From positions 2,604,001 to 2,668,000 of the forward strand of contig JAULSR010000004.1 of assembly GCA_030512295.1 (NCBI GenBank): 64,000 nt of DNA, written 5' to 3'. Positions 52,512 through 63,285 of the stretch are shown here, piece by piece. Every line of letters begins with the position of its first letter. Position 1 is the first letter of the stretch. This DNA is from Bombardia bombarda (lineage: Eukaryota > Ascomycota > Sordariomycetes > Sordariales > Lasiosphaeriaceae). The translations under genes and the position numbers were made by a program. The notes under the pieces are model-generated. The model was not told the origin of the DNA, did not search any database, and was given only the letters and a program-made list of their open reading frames with translations.

Positions 52512-54612
52512 TTATGCTTTGAAAAGACTCTGGCGACCTACGCTCTCAACGCGGAAGCCCATCGCTTCCATCAGCGGGACATCCAACACCCGCCGTCCAT
52601 CAAATATCCAGCGAGGTTGGCGCATCAGATCATGTATCTTTAGCCACTGAAGCGGGCCTTTGGAAATCTGCCCCTGCGCTTGTCCATGCCCGTCCCGGGA
52701 TGCCCTCCTAATGCTATGTCGCTCGCAGTCTGGACAGCTATCATTACACCGCGGCATTGGCTTGAACCGGTCGCTAGGCTTGTCTACATAGGGTAAAAAC
52801 GGTCTAATATCATGGTCTCCCATGATCTCGCGAATGTCCTCGAGGTCTTCCTCATTGTCATATTCCGTCTCGGATTGTTCAGATGGTGAGGGTTCTTCTG
52901 CACCCGCCAGTTCTCCCGAGTTCTTGAACTCGTCGAATTCGGTGGTTATGAGTATGGCATCCGAATTGTCACAGGCCTCGTACACGTCTGTGTAGACAGT
53001 GACCGGTCCGCCGTTCTCCTTAAGCACGTCTGTGCCCAGAAGGCGGCCAATTTCTTCTGTGACGTGCGCCGGTATGCAGCACGGGTCGAAGATGGCGACT
53101 TCCCGTGGCCCTTCCTCGACCAAGGTGCGGATAATATCCACCGCAGGGGACTCCCGGGTGTCGTTTGTGTTCTTCTTGAACGCGTAGCCGAGGACCGTCA
53201 GTTTCTTTCCAACCAGGGTATTATTGAGACATCGTATGACACGGGAAGAGAAGCGATCCCTGGCAAACTCGTTCATCGCGATGACAGCACGCCAGTAGTC
53301 GGCAACTTGGGGCAGCCTCAAGCTGTTGGCCAGATATACCAGACTCAAGATATCCTTCTTGAAGCAGCTTCCTCCAAAGCCGATGCCCGCCTTGAGGAAC
53401 TTGCTGCCGATTCTGGGGTCCGCACCGATCGCGGTCGCTACTTCGTCTACGTCCGCGCCCGTTGCTTCGCATACCGCGGCAATGGAGTTGATGCTGCTGA
53501 TGCGCTGAGCAAGCATCGAGTTTGCAACTAGTTTCGCTAGCTCGGAGCTGAAGAGGTTGATGGTTATGATGCGTGGTGACGGGCTGAAGCTGGCGTATAC
53601 CGATGCCAAAGCCGCTGCCGCCCGCCGCCCGGCTGGTGTTGGACTTGAGCCGATAAGAATGCGGTCCGGCTGCAAAAGGTCCTTGACTGCGGTACCGGCG
53701 GCAAGGAACTCGGGGTTGCTGAGAACTTCAAATTCGACGTTTGGCCGGTGAAGCAGAAGCTAGAACGCAGATTAGTAGTGTATGTCCAGAAAGAGGCTGG
53801 CAGCTGTCTGACTCACCGTGTCTTGCACAAACTGTGCTGTCCTGCAAGGGACAGTCGATTTCTCAACAATGATGGCGCCCGGCCGAGCATGTTGAGCAAC
53901 CACCGCCGTGACAGCCTCGAAGGCAGTCATATCTGTTGCTGATCCTGCGCCTGATCCCCTGGTCTTGGTCGGTGTATTGACGGCAATCATGACAATATCT
54001 GCCTCACTGATACATTGTGCGATATCTGTTGTGAAGAAAAGGTTCGGCTTTCTCTCTAGCCAGTTCGACAGTGACTCTCTTGTGCTCCCATGCCAGGTGG
54101 ACGTGTATGGGCGCTGATGTGTCCCATCTCGAGCTGTGCGTAATATGTCCTGGAGTCCTGGTTCGTAGATCGGGGGGTGTCGAGAATTCCAGCGTCGAAT
54201 GCGGGTTTCGTCTTTATCGACAACGGTAACTTGGATGTGTGGGTTGTTGTAGGCAATAACAGCCGCTGTAGGGCCGCCTGCGTGGGAATGTTAGTTGACT
54301 GGGCATAACTGGAAGCAGTAACGGCCGAAACTTACCAACGTAGCCAGCTCCGACGCAGCAGATGTTACGCACTGGAGTTGTCTGGGCCGTTGTATCGGAC
54401 TGTGTAGCTAATAAGGAGTCGCTGTTTCGTAGCCTCTTGGCTGGAGGGTATACGGAGGAGTCCTCGGGATGTATGATCGGGCTGACGGTCAAGCTACCTG
54501 GAGTAGTTGGCGCTGTGGATCCGTCCAAGGCCGCATTCTCCTCCAGGTCTAGACAGAGAAGATTCATTGTGAAGGCGGAGGCGAAAATATCGATGCGGCC
54601 TTTAAACGCCAT
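52512..54612 (-). CDS. UDP-glucose 6-dehydrogenase
   Basis: Oxidises UDP-glucose to UDP-glucuronate with two NAD+ in the cytosol. Three exons (54612-54336, 54277-53817, 53759-52512) join in frame to 661 residues. Motifs: Rossmann start VRNICCVGAGYVGGPTAAVI, DIVMIAVNTPT, IIVEKSTVPCRTA, FEVLSNPEFLAAGTAV, DRILIG, and the catalytic loop GIGFGGSCFKKDILSLVYL with Cys at about residue 378. In the C-terminal domain GYAFKKNTNDTRESPA and AIFDPCC are present, and the UDP-binding end PRWIFDGRRVLD is intact. It is longer than usual: about 75 N-terminal residues precede the Rossmann fold, and an acidic, cysteine-containing insertion of roughly 90 residues (from SGELAGAEEPSPSEQSE to RRASRDGHGQ) interrupts the last domain. 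It faces a GT4 gene across a divergent promoter, which suggests a shared product. Confidence 0.92.
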
Positions 54613-56594
54613 TCAAGTTTCGCATCGGAGACGTGACAGTGGGTCGGTATCGAGGAGGGCGGCACACCGTGGATAGCAGTCGATGGGCAACGCCAAGTAC
54701 GAAAAGTTGAGGAAAGTTGGAAGCGGCCCGCTAGGAACTGTAGGGGAGTAGCTCTGCTTTAGGGAGCCGGGTATGCTGGCGTGTCAAGTGGTAGAGTCTA
54801 AAGGTCATCAAGCACACCGCAGGGAGTGTCCCGACAATTTTCAGCTTCCACGATTTTCAGCTTCCACGATTTTCAGCTTCGACGCTCGCCAAAAGCGGGA
54901 AGCACGGGCGCAACTGGTTGATCTAGAGATGAGACGGCAAGAGGAAGATTGGACAATCTAGAAAACTAGGAGTCATGCTGAGAAAAATGATGGGGGTGTG
55001 AAGGCTGGCTGGCAACCTAATATGGCGACCACCGCAATCCCCTCGATAAGTGTTCCATCCGAGGCAAGGGCGACCAGAGGATCCCGTCTGGCGCTGACTC
55101 GTACCTAGGTTGGTTGAAAATGGAAGGAACTCATCCATCGTTCATCGAATCGGGGACGGAAGGTGCACTGTTGTGATTCTCCACCCGCAGCCGGTACTTC
55201 CAGATTGTAGCTCCAGCAAACTAGCGGCAACTACACCCCTGATTTACCTAAGGTAGGTACTTGCCAACTTAGGTGCATCACGATCACAGTTACTGTCTCA
55301 CCACTATTTGCTGTGCACGCGATGCGCAATTCTGGACTTCACCGACAGTCACGATCAATCAATCCATGGCCTGTCAGCATCATCCGCCCACAGTATTAGC
55401 AAACATCGGCTTGTGACCAGCAATCGAAAGCGCGTCGCGCACACCACCATGTCGGGTTGACGTTGATTGAGGTTTGCTGGGATACAGTGGTCACGACACG
55501 AGCGAGACGCGTCGAGCATGGTGGGGGTCGAGCCCCACTGCCGAGAAAGACTTCGCACAACAAAAAAAAAAAGAGATGCCAAGGCACATGCTGCGCTTAA
55601 TGGGAATCACAAACTCGATTCTCAAAGAATGTTGACAACACACGATATCCAACCGCGGCAGGCACGTTGGGCTAATGGAGGGACCCTATTCGCATAACGG
55701 TCGCGGGGTGGCTGAGTGGCTGAAGAGACGGGGGGACATGAGACCCCACTTCTCCCACATGGTCAGCTCAAATGAACCCCACCTTACCCACCACGATGGC
55801 ACCACGATGTCGAACCCAGCGTCTTTAGGTCGCCGAGACATCACTTGAGCGGGAGGGATGAGGATTCACGATATTTATCCATTGGTCAACACAGAGGTGT
55901 GTAAAATAAGACGATTGCCATTGGTTGTTTGCGTTTCCCAGCACTGCCAGATCCGATAAGATCTGGTGTGATCATGGGCAACGTACCCTGCAACCTTTAT
56001 TGACATCTCCGGTAGTTCTCTAAAAATAACACATCGTCAGATGAAGATAGGTCATTGGGAGATGGCCTTGCCACGTTTTGGTTTCCTGGCAAGCCACTGG
56101 AAGAAGCAGGCAGAACCACGTCTCTGAGCTACCCCTTATCTGGTAGCCCGCTGCCATGGTCCTTTGCCATGAAGCTCACGGGTCATTACAACTTTCCGCA
56201 ATGCAATGGATCTCATGATGCCCTATCACGGAGGATGGATAGCTCAGAAAAAGTGGCTTGTTCCCGTGTTACAGCATGATGCATCAGCACTGACAAAGTC
56301 CCGATGTTTATCAGCCACTGTCCGACCGACTTTGTCCAAATCCAGATCCAAACAAGAGCAACCATCGCAAGCTTCCGGCGGCTCGCTGCTTGTCTTCATA
56401 ATTCTTCTCGTATGTTCATGACGAGAAGTTTCAAGGTGGTCGGTCAAGCTGACAAACTTCCAGCCAACTCGGCGCATCACCGCGTGACAAAGTCCTCTTC
56501 TGGCTCGGCACCACCCCTGTTCCAGCCGGCCCGAACCAGTCACATCCCGAACCGGGTAGCAGACCCGGTCAACATCTCGGCACGGCCGTTAAAA
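54613..56594. other. Divergent promoter region between UGDH and GT4 genes
   Basis: About 2 kb. It contains a triple 16 bp tandem repeat and a tRNA A-box-like tggctgagtgg at about 55709 without a B box. No gene is supported. Confidence 0.5.
54837..54884. repeat. Three tandem 16 bp units upstream of UGDH
   Basis: attttcagcttccacg is repeated three times (the last with one substitution), about 230 bp upstream of the dehydrogenase ATG. Confidence 0.9.
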
Positions 56595-58187
56595 ATGGAC
56601 TCCACGGCCACACTCACCCCGGACCGCCTTCTCGCAGCCGAGGATCACCCCGATCTCTCCTCATTCCCCGACTCCCTCCGCGGCAAACGCATCCTCCTGT
56701 GCACCGAATCATTCGGCCCCGTCAATGGCGTCTCCCGCACAACCCTCATGCTAGTCAACCACCTGCGCGCAAACGGAGCCGTCGTCGCCGTCGTCGCCCC
56801 TCACAACCATACCAAGCAAAACACGTTTATCCCTCTCGTCAAACCACCAGCAGCCATAAACGACAACAACAGGTCCTTCAACCAAAACGACATCGAGCTC
56901 CGCATCCGCGGCTACCCCCTCCCCTTCAACCCCGAACTCTCCATCGTCTACCCCTTCCGCCTCTCCACCCTCTACAAACAAACTTTTGGCCACCCCCCAG
57001 ATCTGATCTACCTCGCCTCCCCGGCCTCTCTCGGCTTCCAGGTCATGCTGCAGCTGCGCCAGCAACCTGCACAATCCCAGATCCCCATCATATGCAACTT
57101 CCAGACCGATCTGGCGGGTTACTGCGCAATCCTCTTCCCGCCGCCGCTTAGCGACTTGGCCGTCCTAGCATTTTCTGCCGTACAGGCGTATCTATTCAGG
57201 CACGCCAGCGTGAAGACGGTGTTTTACCCTAGCCGGTTTGTGCGGCGATATCTGGAGGGGAATAAGGTGCAGAGGGATAAGATGAAGTTGCTGCAGCGAG
57301 GAGTAGATACGAGACTGTTTCATCCAGGGAAGAGGAACGAGGTGTTGAGGAGGGAGATTGCGCCCGGGGGAGAGGTCATTTTGATCTGTGTGGCGAGGTT
57401 GGCGGGAGAGAAGGGGTTTGGGTTTCTTGCGGATGTTGCGGCGGCGCTGGATGATAGGCGGGTGGAGTTTAAGCTTGTTATTGTGGGTGGGAATAGGAAT
57501 AGGGTTGTGGAGGAGGAGGTTAGGGCGCTGTTTGCACTGCTGGTGAAGAAGGGGAGGGTGGTGTTTGTGGGGTTTAAGATGGGGGAGGCGCTGGCGGAGA
57601 TGTATGCTTCGTGTGATGTGTTTTTGCACTGCTCGGTGACGGAGACGTTTGGGCTGGTGGTGCTGGAGTCGATGGCTAGTGGCGTGCCGGTTGTGGCGAG
57701 GGATGAGGGCGGGCCGAGTGATATTGTGAGGGAGCGTGAGAGTGGGTTTCTTGTTCCGCCGGGGGACTTAGGGACGTTTGTGAATAGGGTGGTTTTACTA
57801 ATAGAGGATGAGGAGGTGAGGATGAGAATGGCTAAGGAAGGGAGGAAGCAGGCTGAGGGGGCGACGTGGGAGAGGGTCAATAATAGGGTGGCGTTGAGAA
57901 TGGCTGAGGTTATCGAGGAGAGAGAGAGGGAGGGAGCAGAGGTTGAGTTGGGAACAGGAGCTGAGAGAAACATCGAAACTGGGGTCAGGACGAGCAGGAT
58001 GGTGATGAGCACGACACCTATGTTTGGGTGGTTGTTGCTAAATGGTGCTATCCGTGAAAGAATTGTTGACGTGAGACTGGCTGCCGGGATGGCCGTGATT
58101 GCTTGGTTTTGGATTGCCGTGAGCCTGTATTTGGCCTTTATCGAGACGGCGCAGTGGTTAAAGGCCCGATTAAGGACATGGAGCTGA
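56595..58187 (+). CDS. Glycosyltransferase family 4 protein with C-terminal membrane helix
   Basis: Retaining GT-B glycosyltransferase. ATG 56595 (MDSTATLTP, context AAAAATGG) gives 530 residues; the frame is open further upstream. N-lobe: RILLCTESFGPVNGVSRTTL, VVAVVAPHNHTK. Acceptor-side: SIVYPFRLSTLYKQTFGHPP. C-lobe: LLQRGVDTRLFHPGKR, VARLAGEKGFGFL, and the GT4 E-x7-E motif in SVTETFGLVVLESMASGVPV, then EGGPSDIVRERESGFLVPPG. Near the C-terminus MAVIAWFWIAVSLYLAFIET is a membrane helix. The overall pattern resembles the SQD2/MgtA-type GT4 enzymes that make glycosyl-diacylglycerols. With UDP-glucose dehydrogenase next door, glucuronosyl transfer is a reasonable inference, not shown. The coding strand is strongly C-rich up to about 57150 and G-rich from about 57220. 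Confidence 0.88.
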   Translation: MDSTATLTPDRLLAAEDHPDLSSFPDSLRGKRILLCTESFGPVNGVSRTTLMLVNHLRANGAVVAVVAPHNHTKQNTFIPLVKPPAAINDNNRSFNQNDIELRIRGYPLPFNPELSIVYPFRLSTLYKQTFGHPPDLIYLASPASLGFQVMLQLRQQPAQSQIPIICNFQTDLAGYCAILFPPPLSDLAVLAFSAVQAYLFRHASVKTVFYPSRFVRRYLEGNKVQRDKMKLLQRGVDTRLFHPGKRNEVLRREIAPGGEVILICVARLAGEKGFGFLADVAAALDDRRVEFKLVIVGGNRNRVVEEEVRALFALLVKKGRVVFVGFKMGEALAEMYASCDVFLHCSVTETFGLVVLESMASGVPVVARDEGGPSDIVRERESGFLVPPGDLGTFVNRVVLLIEDEEVRMRMAKEGRKQAEGATWERVNNRVALRMAEVIEEREREGAEVELGTGAERNIETGVRTSRMVMSTTPMFGWLLLNGAIRERIVDVRLAAGMAVIAWFWIAVSLYLAFIETAQWLKARLRTWS

Positions 58188-59824
58188 GGATGTTCCTTAG
58201 TCGCCTTGAAGAAATACATAATTCTATCACATTAATCATGAAGTTGGCGCATTCAGGCAAGACTCGTTAGTGGATAACTTGAAGATAATGAAAATGTTGC
58301 TCCTCATTCAAACTAGCACAGAAAAAACCGCAATACTCGTTTTGTCTTCAGTAAACTCTCCCGCGCAGCGATCATTTGTCCAGCCATTCATAATTATGAT
58401 AAGACCGATCAATATAGATTAGAGTAGACGTGCGAAGCAACGACCTAGCTATCGCTAGATACGCAATTACTTCCACATTTTGTCATGGCGACGATATTCT
58501 TGATTTGCAAACGTTTGAACGAGCAAAACGGATAGCACGGCTCGGCCGACGGCATCCGTATATCTATCGCTTGCCGAAATGTATTCGCCCTTTGACAAGT
58601 CACAGCTACTGAATGTATGGAGCCTTGTATGTGACCGGGTGGCTGCTTTCTTACGCGTTGTCCCGCTTAAATCGCCTTGTCGTTTGATCTGTGGCTGTTT
58701 CCATTTCAAGCTGATGATTGTGTGTCATACTTCAGGTGGCTTGGTATGTAAAGTAGCCATGTACCTTAGGTACTGATGGAAAACTACAATGTGTATGGAC
58801 GCGGTTGCCTGTCACTAGACGGGTGTGAGGAAGGAGGTGACTACGAATGCTCCTGCCATGTACGTACAGGTACAAAGCTTAATGAAGGATGCCACACACC
58901 GGCTAGGTACCTATGTAGTTACTCATAGTAAGGTTGATCAATGGATCCAGCGTGGATGATGCAGGGAGGCTTCGAAATCTGCAGGGATCGGTCCTAAGCC
59001 TAGATAGAATCAAGATAATTCGCACTGTGGTTCACGCGGCTGTCTCCAAAGGAGATGTGATAGACGTGATTGGTATTGCAGGCTGCAGGCCTCACTCACT
59101 GCATGAGCCCTGGAACTTGTTGAGCGACTTTTTGAGAGGCAAAAACGAACCCCCGCTGTCATGTACTATCGCTGTCATCTGTTTGTATTTCTGAAATGTT
59201 GACGCTGTTATGGCTGGTGGCAAACGTGTGTCGGGAAATGCACATCTTGGCTGCCAGATAAAGCAAAGCTAAAGCAAGCTGAACAAACAATAAAAATCGA
59301 CAACCATTCTTACAATCTCTACCTACTACATCCTAGAGAAGCCTCGTCCTGACAATTTAGATGGTTGTCATAGTACCTAGGATGGACCGCTGCAGCGCCC
59401 GACGACGGCGGCCCGATGCATGAGGCCTGCCGTCTAATTTAATCGACCGATGAGCACTTGTCAACAACCACTGACACCGTGACGTGTGGCAGTGGGTCAA
59501 CATCACTGAATCCAGCCAATGGCGTGAGAAAGTCTGAAATCGTTCAGCTTTCATTCACGGTAATTGCATTCACCCCAAGCACCCGGAGGCTGCCTCTATT
59601 TCTCGTTTTTTTATTTCATCCCCTCTGCATCTTCCCAAGATTTTGACCTAACTCCATCACTCTTTTGTTTCCCAAGGTGTATATTCCGTTCACGCTTGGT
59701 CGACTACCTAATCGTTCATCGATCACCCTCCTCTCATCCAAATCTTCCTTTCTCCACTTGACTGTTCAGATTCACACGATCACAATCATAGTTCTTCATC
59801 TTTCATTCATCACTTTCTGTCAAA
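58188..59824. other. Gene-free stretch upstream of the dynamin gene
   Basis: 1.6 kb. The last 250 bp are CT-rich (tcatccaaatcttcctttct and similar), typical of a fungal pyrimidine-rich promoter just before the CAAAATGG start. No other gene is seen. Confidence 0.5.
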
Positions 59825-62511
59825 ATGGTGACGAGCCTCAACAACACAGCAGGTCTCGCCGACCTCTGCTCCAAGGACCAGCTGGAGCTTCTGGACTCCA
59901 TCGATCGACTGCGCCTGCAGGGAATAAACAACTATGTGTCCCTTCCGCAGATTATCGTCTGCGGCGACCAATCATCAGGCAAGAGTTCTGTCTTGGAGGC
60001 AATCTCAGGCGTGTCTTTTCCAGTCAAGAGCAATCTTTGCACCCGATTTCCGACCGAGCTGGTTCTGCGCAGAACCGCTCATATCAGCGCCACCGTCTCC
60101 ATTGTTCCCCACGAGTCCCGCAGCGACTCGGAGCAAAAGGCTCTCTCCGGTTTCCGCGAGGAGTTGAATGGCTTCTCTGGCCTTCCAGACGTCATCGAGA
60201 GTGCAAAGTCAGCCATGGGCATCTCAACGCACGGCAAAGCCTTCTCCAAGGATCTCCTTCGTGTCGAGATCACCGGCCCAGATCGACCTCATCTCACCAT
60301 TGTCGATCTGCCTGGTCTCATCCACGCCGAGACGAGACATCAGTCGGCATCCGACGTTGAGCTCATCCAAGAGGTCGTCGAAGGCTACATGAAGGAGCCC
60401 AGAAGCATCATCCTCGCAGTTGTCTCTGCGAAGAATGACTTTGCAAACCAGATCGTCCTGAAGCTAGCTCGCAGAGCGGACGTTAACGGCAACCGGACTT
60501 TGGGCGTCATCACTAAGCCTGACACCTTGGTTCCCGGAGGAGACAGTGAAGCTCTTTATGTCTCCCTTGCTCGCAACCAAGAGGTGAACTTCCGTCTTGG
60601 ATGGCATGTGCTGAGAAACACCGACTCTGAGAAGGGAGCTAGGGATCTGGCTCATCGCGACAAGATGGAGGCTGAGTTCTTTACCCAAGGAGTGTGGAAG
60701 GAACTGCACCAGTCTTCGCTGGGAATCACCAAATTCCGAGGGCGGTTGAGCAGAGTGCTCCTTCGGCAAATTGCCTCCGAGCTCCCAAGCCTGATCAACG
60801 AGATTGAAGGCAAGTTCTTCAACTGTCAAGCCGCTCTGAAGAAGCTCGGAGATCCCCGTGCCAGCGAGCAAGAGCAGCGTCTTTATCTCTTCCAAATCAC
60901 CACCAAGTTTCAGTCTCTTGTCAAGTCGTCTGTAGATGGCACTTACAATGACGTCTTTTTCACGGATGCGAAGACGGAGCTTGGCTACCAGCAGCGCTTT
61001 CGAGCGGTTGTTCAGAATCTCAACCGCGACTTCGCCAAGGAGCTTTCAACGCGAGGACATTATCGTGAGATTCATGATAAGAACACCCCTACCCCCACAG
61101 GCGTGGCCCCGATCACAACAAATGCATTCATCGAGCACATTCAAGAGATCATGCGACGTACTCGGGGACGAGAGCTGCCTGGCACCTTCAACCCAATGAT
61201 TGTTGACGACTTGTTTCACGAGCAATCCCGCCCATGGGGTCCGATTGTCGAGCAGCACGTCAATAAGGTGTGGAAAGCGGCCAAGCACTTCCTCACTCTT
61301 GCTGTCGGTCACGTTGCCGACGAAGGAACCTCCAGGGGACTTCAAGATGAGATTTTCAAGCCAGCTCTCAAAGATATCTTGGAGGGATTGAACGCCAAGG
61401 TTGTGGAGCTCTTGAGACCGCATGATACAGGTCATCCCATCACGTACAACCACTACTTTACCGAGACGCTGCAAAAGGTTCGCAGCGACAGGATTAAGGA
61501 TGAGGCCACTCGAGTTATCTGTAGGGTTTTAAAGGTCGGAGATCTTGGTCAGACAACGCGCTTGAATGATTATTACGATCTTCAACAGCTGGTCACGCTG
61601 CTCGTTGAGCATACTGAACCCGACATGGAACGTCACGCCGCTCGTGAGGCGCTGGATTGCCTCATGGCTTACTATAAGGTAAGCAAACAGCTATTGACAC
61701 CCATCACAATCAACTGGTCATGCTAACGGTTTTCTCTCTCAACAAGGTCGCGCTGAAACGGCTCATCGACGATGTCGCCGTTGAAGTTGTCGAGTTAAAG
61801 CTTGTCTCTGCCCTGGGCAACATCCTGTCTCCTGTGTCAGTCTTTGAGATGTCTTCCAGTCTCGTCTCTCGAATCGCTGGCGAGTCCGAGGAGAGTCGCA
61901 CCCAGCGCGAAGAGCTGTTGAAGCAACTCGATGTCTTTATGAAAGGCCTCCAGACATGCAAGCGCTTTGTGAACCTAAGGAGTCCCGGTAAGTCGTCCAG
62001 TCTCCATCAAGACTATGCCGTCGACAATCGCTCATAGTGCAAAACAGAGACGACATTGGCCACTTCCAAACTTGCAGGGCCGCTTTCTTGGGATCTGGAT
62101 AGCAACAGCGATAACGAGTCAGTCGTATCGCAAAGCTCGTCCCGAGTGATTTTGGATGATGAGGTATCAGTCCCAGCGTCTTCTACCCAACTACCTGAGG
62201 TGTACGAGGAACATCCCAAGGAATATCCTGAGGCTGTTCCCGAGATTGAGCCCGAACAGATACCTGAAGTCGAGTCTGCTTTCTTGTACCCGGAGGCTGA
62301 AGCGCAACCGGATGTAGGGCCGGTGGAGGTACAAGTTGATCCTTGGGTTTTTGAGTTGACGTCCAAATCGAAGAAGAAGAAGAAGGCCAAGGGATCATCG
62401 GCGCTGATAGTTAAAGATATACCTGAGGCCCCATCTGAACCTACACCTGAACCTCAGCCCGAACCTGAACCTACTCAAAAATGGCCTAAAAGCAAACACG
62501 ACTGGTTCTGA
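59825..62511 (+). CDS. Dynamin-family (Mx-like) GTPase
   Basis: Large self-assembling GTPase of membranes. Three exons (59825-61678, 61747-61987, 62048-62511; GTAAGC and GTAAGT donors) give 852 residues. GTPase domain: P-loop GDQSSGKS at residues 47-54, switch I SNLCTRFPTEL, DLPG at 161-164, TKPD at 230-233. The stalk (middle domain) follows, then a GTPase effector domain in exons 1-2 (ALDCLMAYYKVALKRLIDDV, VSVFEMSSSLVSRIAGES). There is no pleckstrin domain or mitochondrial presequence. The last 150 residues are a variable tail rich in Glu/Pro (PEAVPEIEPEQIPEVES, PEPTPEPQPEPEP) with a KSKKKKKAK basic patch. Fungal relatives are often annotated interferon-induced Mx-like proteins and are expanded in Pezizomycotina; their role is unclear. 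It is not Vps1 or Dnm1, which lack this tail. Confidence 0.93.
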
Positions 62512-63285
62512 GCCGATGATAAGTATCGCCAGTGGAGCATTTATCAGGGATTTCGGGGCTGATCGGTATATAATTGGCATTGCCTTTGGTAGCATTAATA
62601 TGTACTTCAGTCCTCGCTTTGCAACTATTCACTTAGAGATGATAGGTAGGCAAGTACCTTTGCATCTTGGCAAGATCAATCCACCTTTCTAGGTTTATCG
62701 TTCAACTCTCCTACGATCGTGAGCCCGAAATATTTTACTGAATGGGCAACCCTTGAAAATGTCTATAATAAAATACTATCCCATGTGAAACCTGCAACAA
62801 TCATGATACGTCCATGTTCTTTCAGTTAATGCAAGACGGAGATGACTGGAGAGGAACCGTGGTGACTGGAGAGGTTTCGGGACAGATATATGGTTTGGAA
62901 CCATGTATAAGATCCACGGGTTGACGGCTTACGAAACCGTTGCACTTGGCATGGATTGAGGGCTTAGCAGAAAGAGGTAACTATTACTTGGTTGTGACCT
63001 CAACCGCCGTGCCGACTAACATTCACAGTCGGACGCGCACGCATGACCGGATTCAATACTGTGCATTATTTCGTCTATATAACCCACCACCTTTATTCTG
63101 TTTCTCCTCTCTGCTCCTCTCTAGGCAACGGCAACTCAGTCAATTACTCTTCGACTATCACACACCCACATAACACATCTCATCCGCGCTTGTGTCTCGG
63201 CAACGTACCTATCCTTCATCACCATCTCATGCATTATTTTTTTTTTTACAGTACAACACGTTTGCGCTGTCAAGCCCCTCTTCGC
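62512..63285. other. Convergent 3' region
   Basis: 774 bp between two converging genes, AT-rich, with an 11-T run near 63240. No gene is supported. Confidence 0.5.

Noticed and set aside
55699..55830. Possible tRNA-Ser/Leu gene (tggctgagtgg fits an A box)
   Set aside because: No B box (GGTTCGAnTCC) follows on the same strand and no acceptor or T-stem pairing could be found.
57320..58219. 299-codon minus-strand frame opposite the GT4 gene
   Set aside because: Ser/Thr/Pro-rich shadow arising from the G-rich coding strand of GT4.
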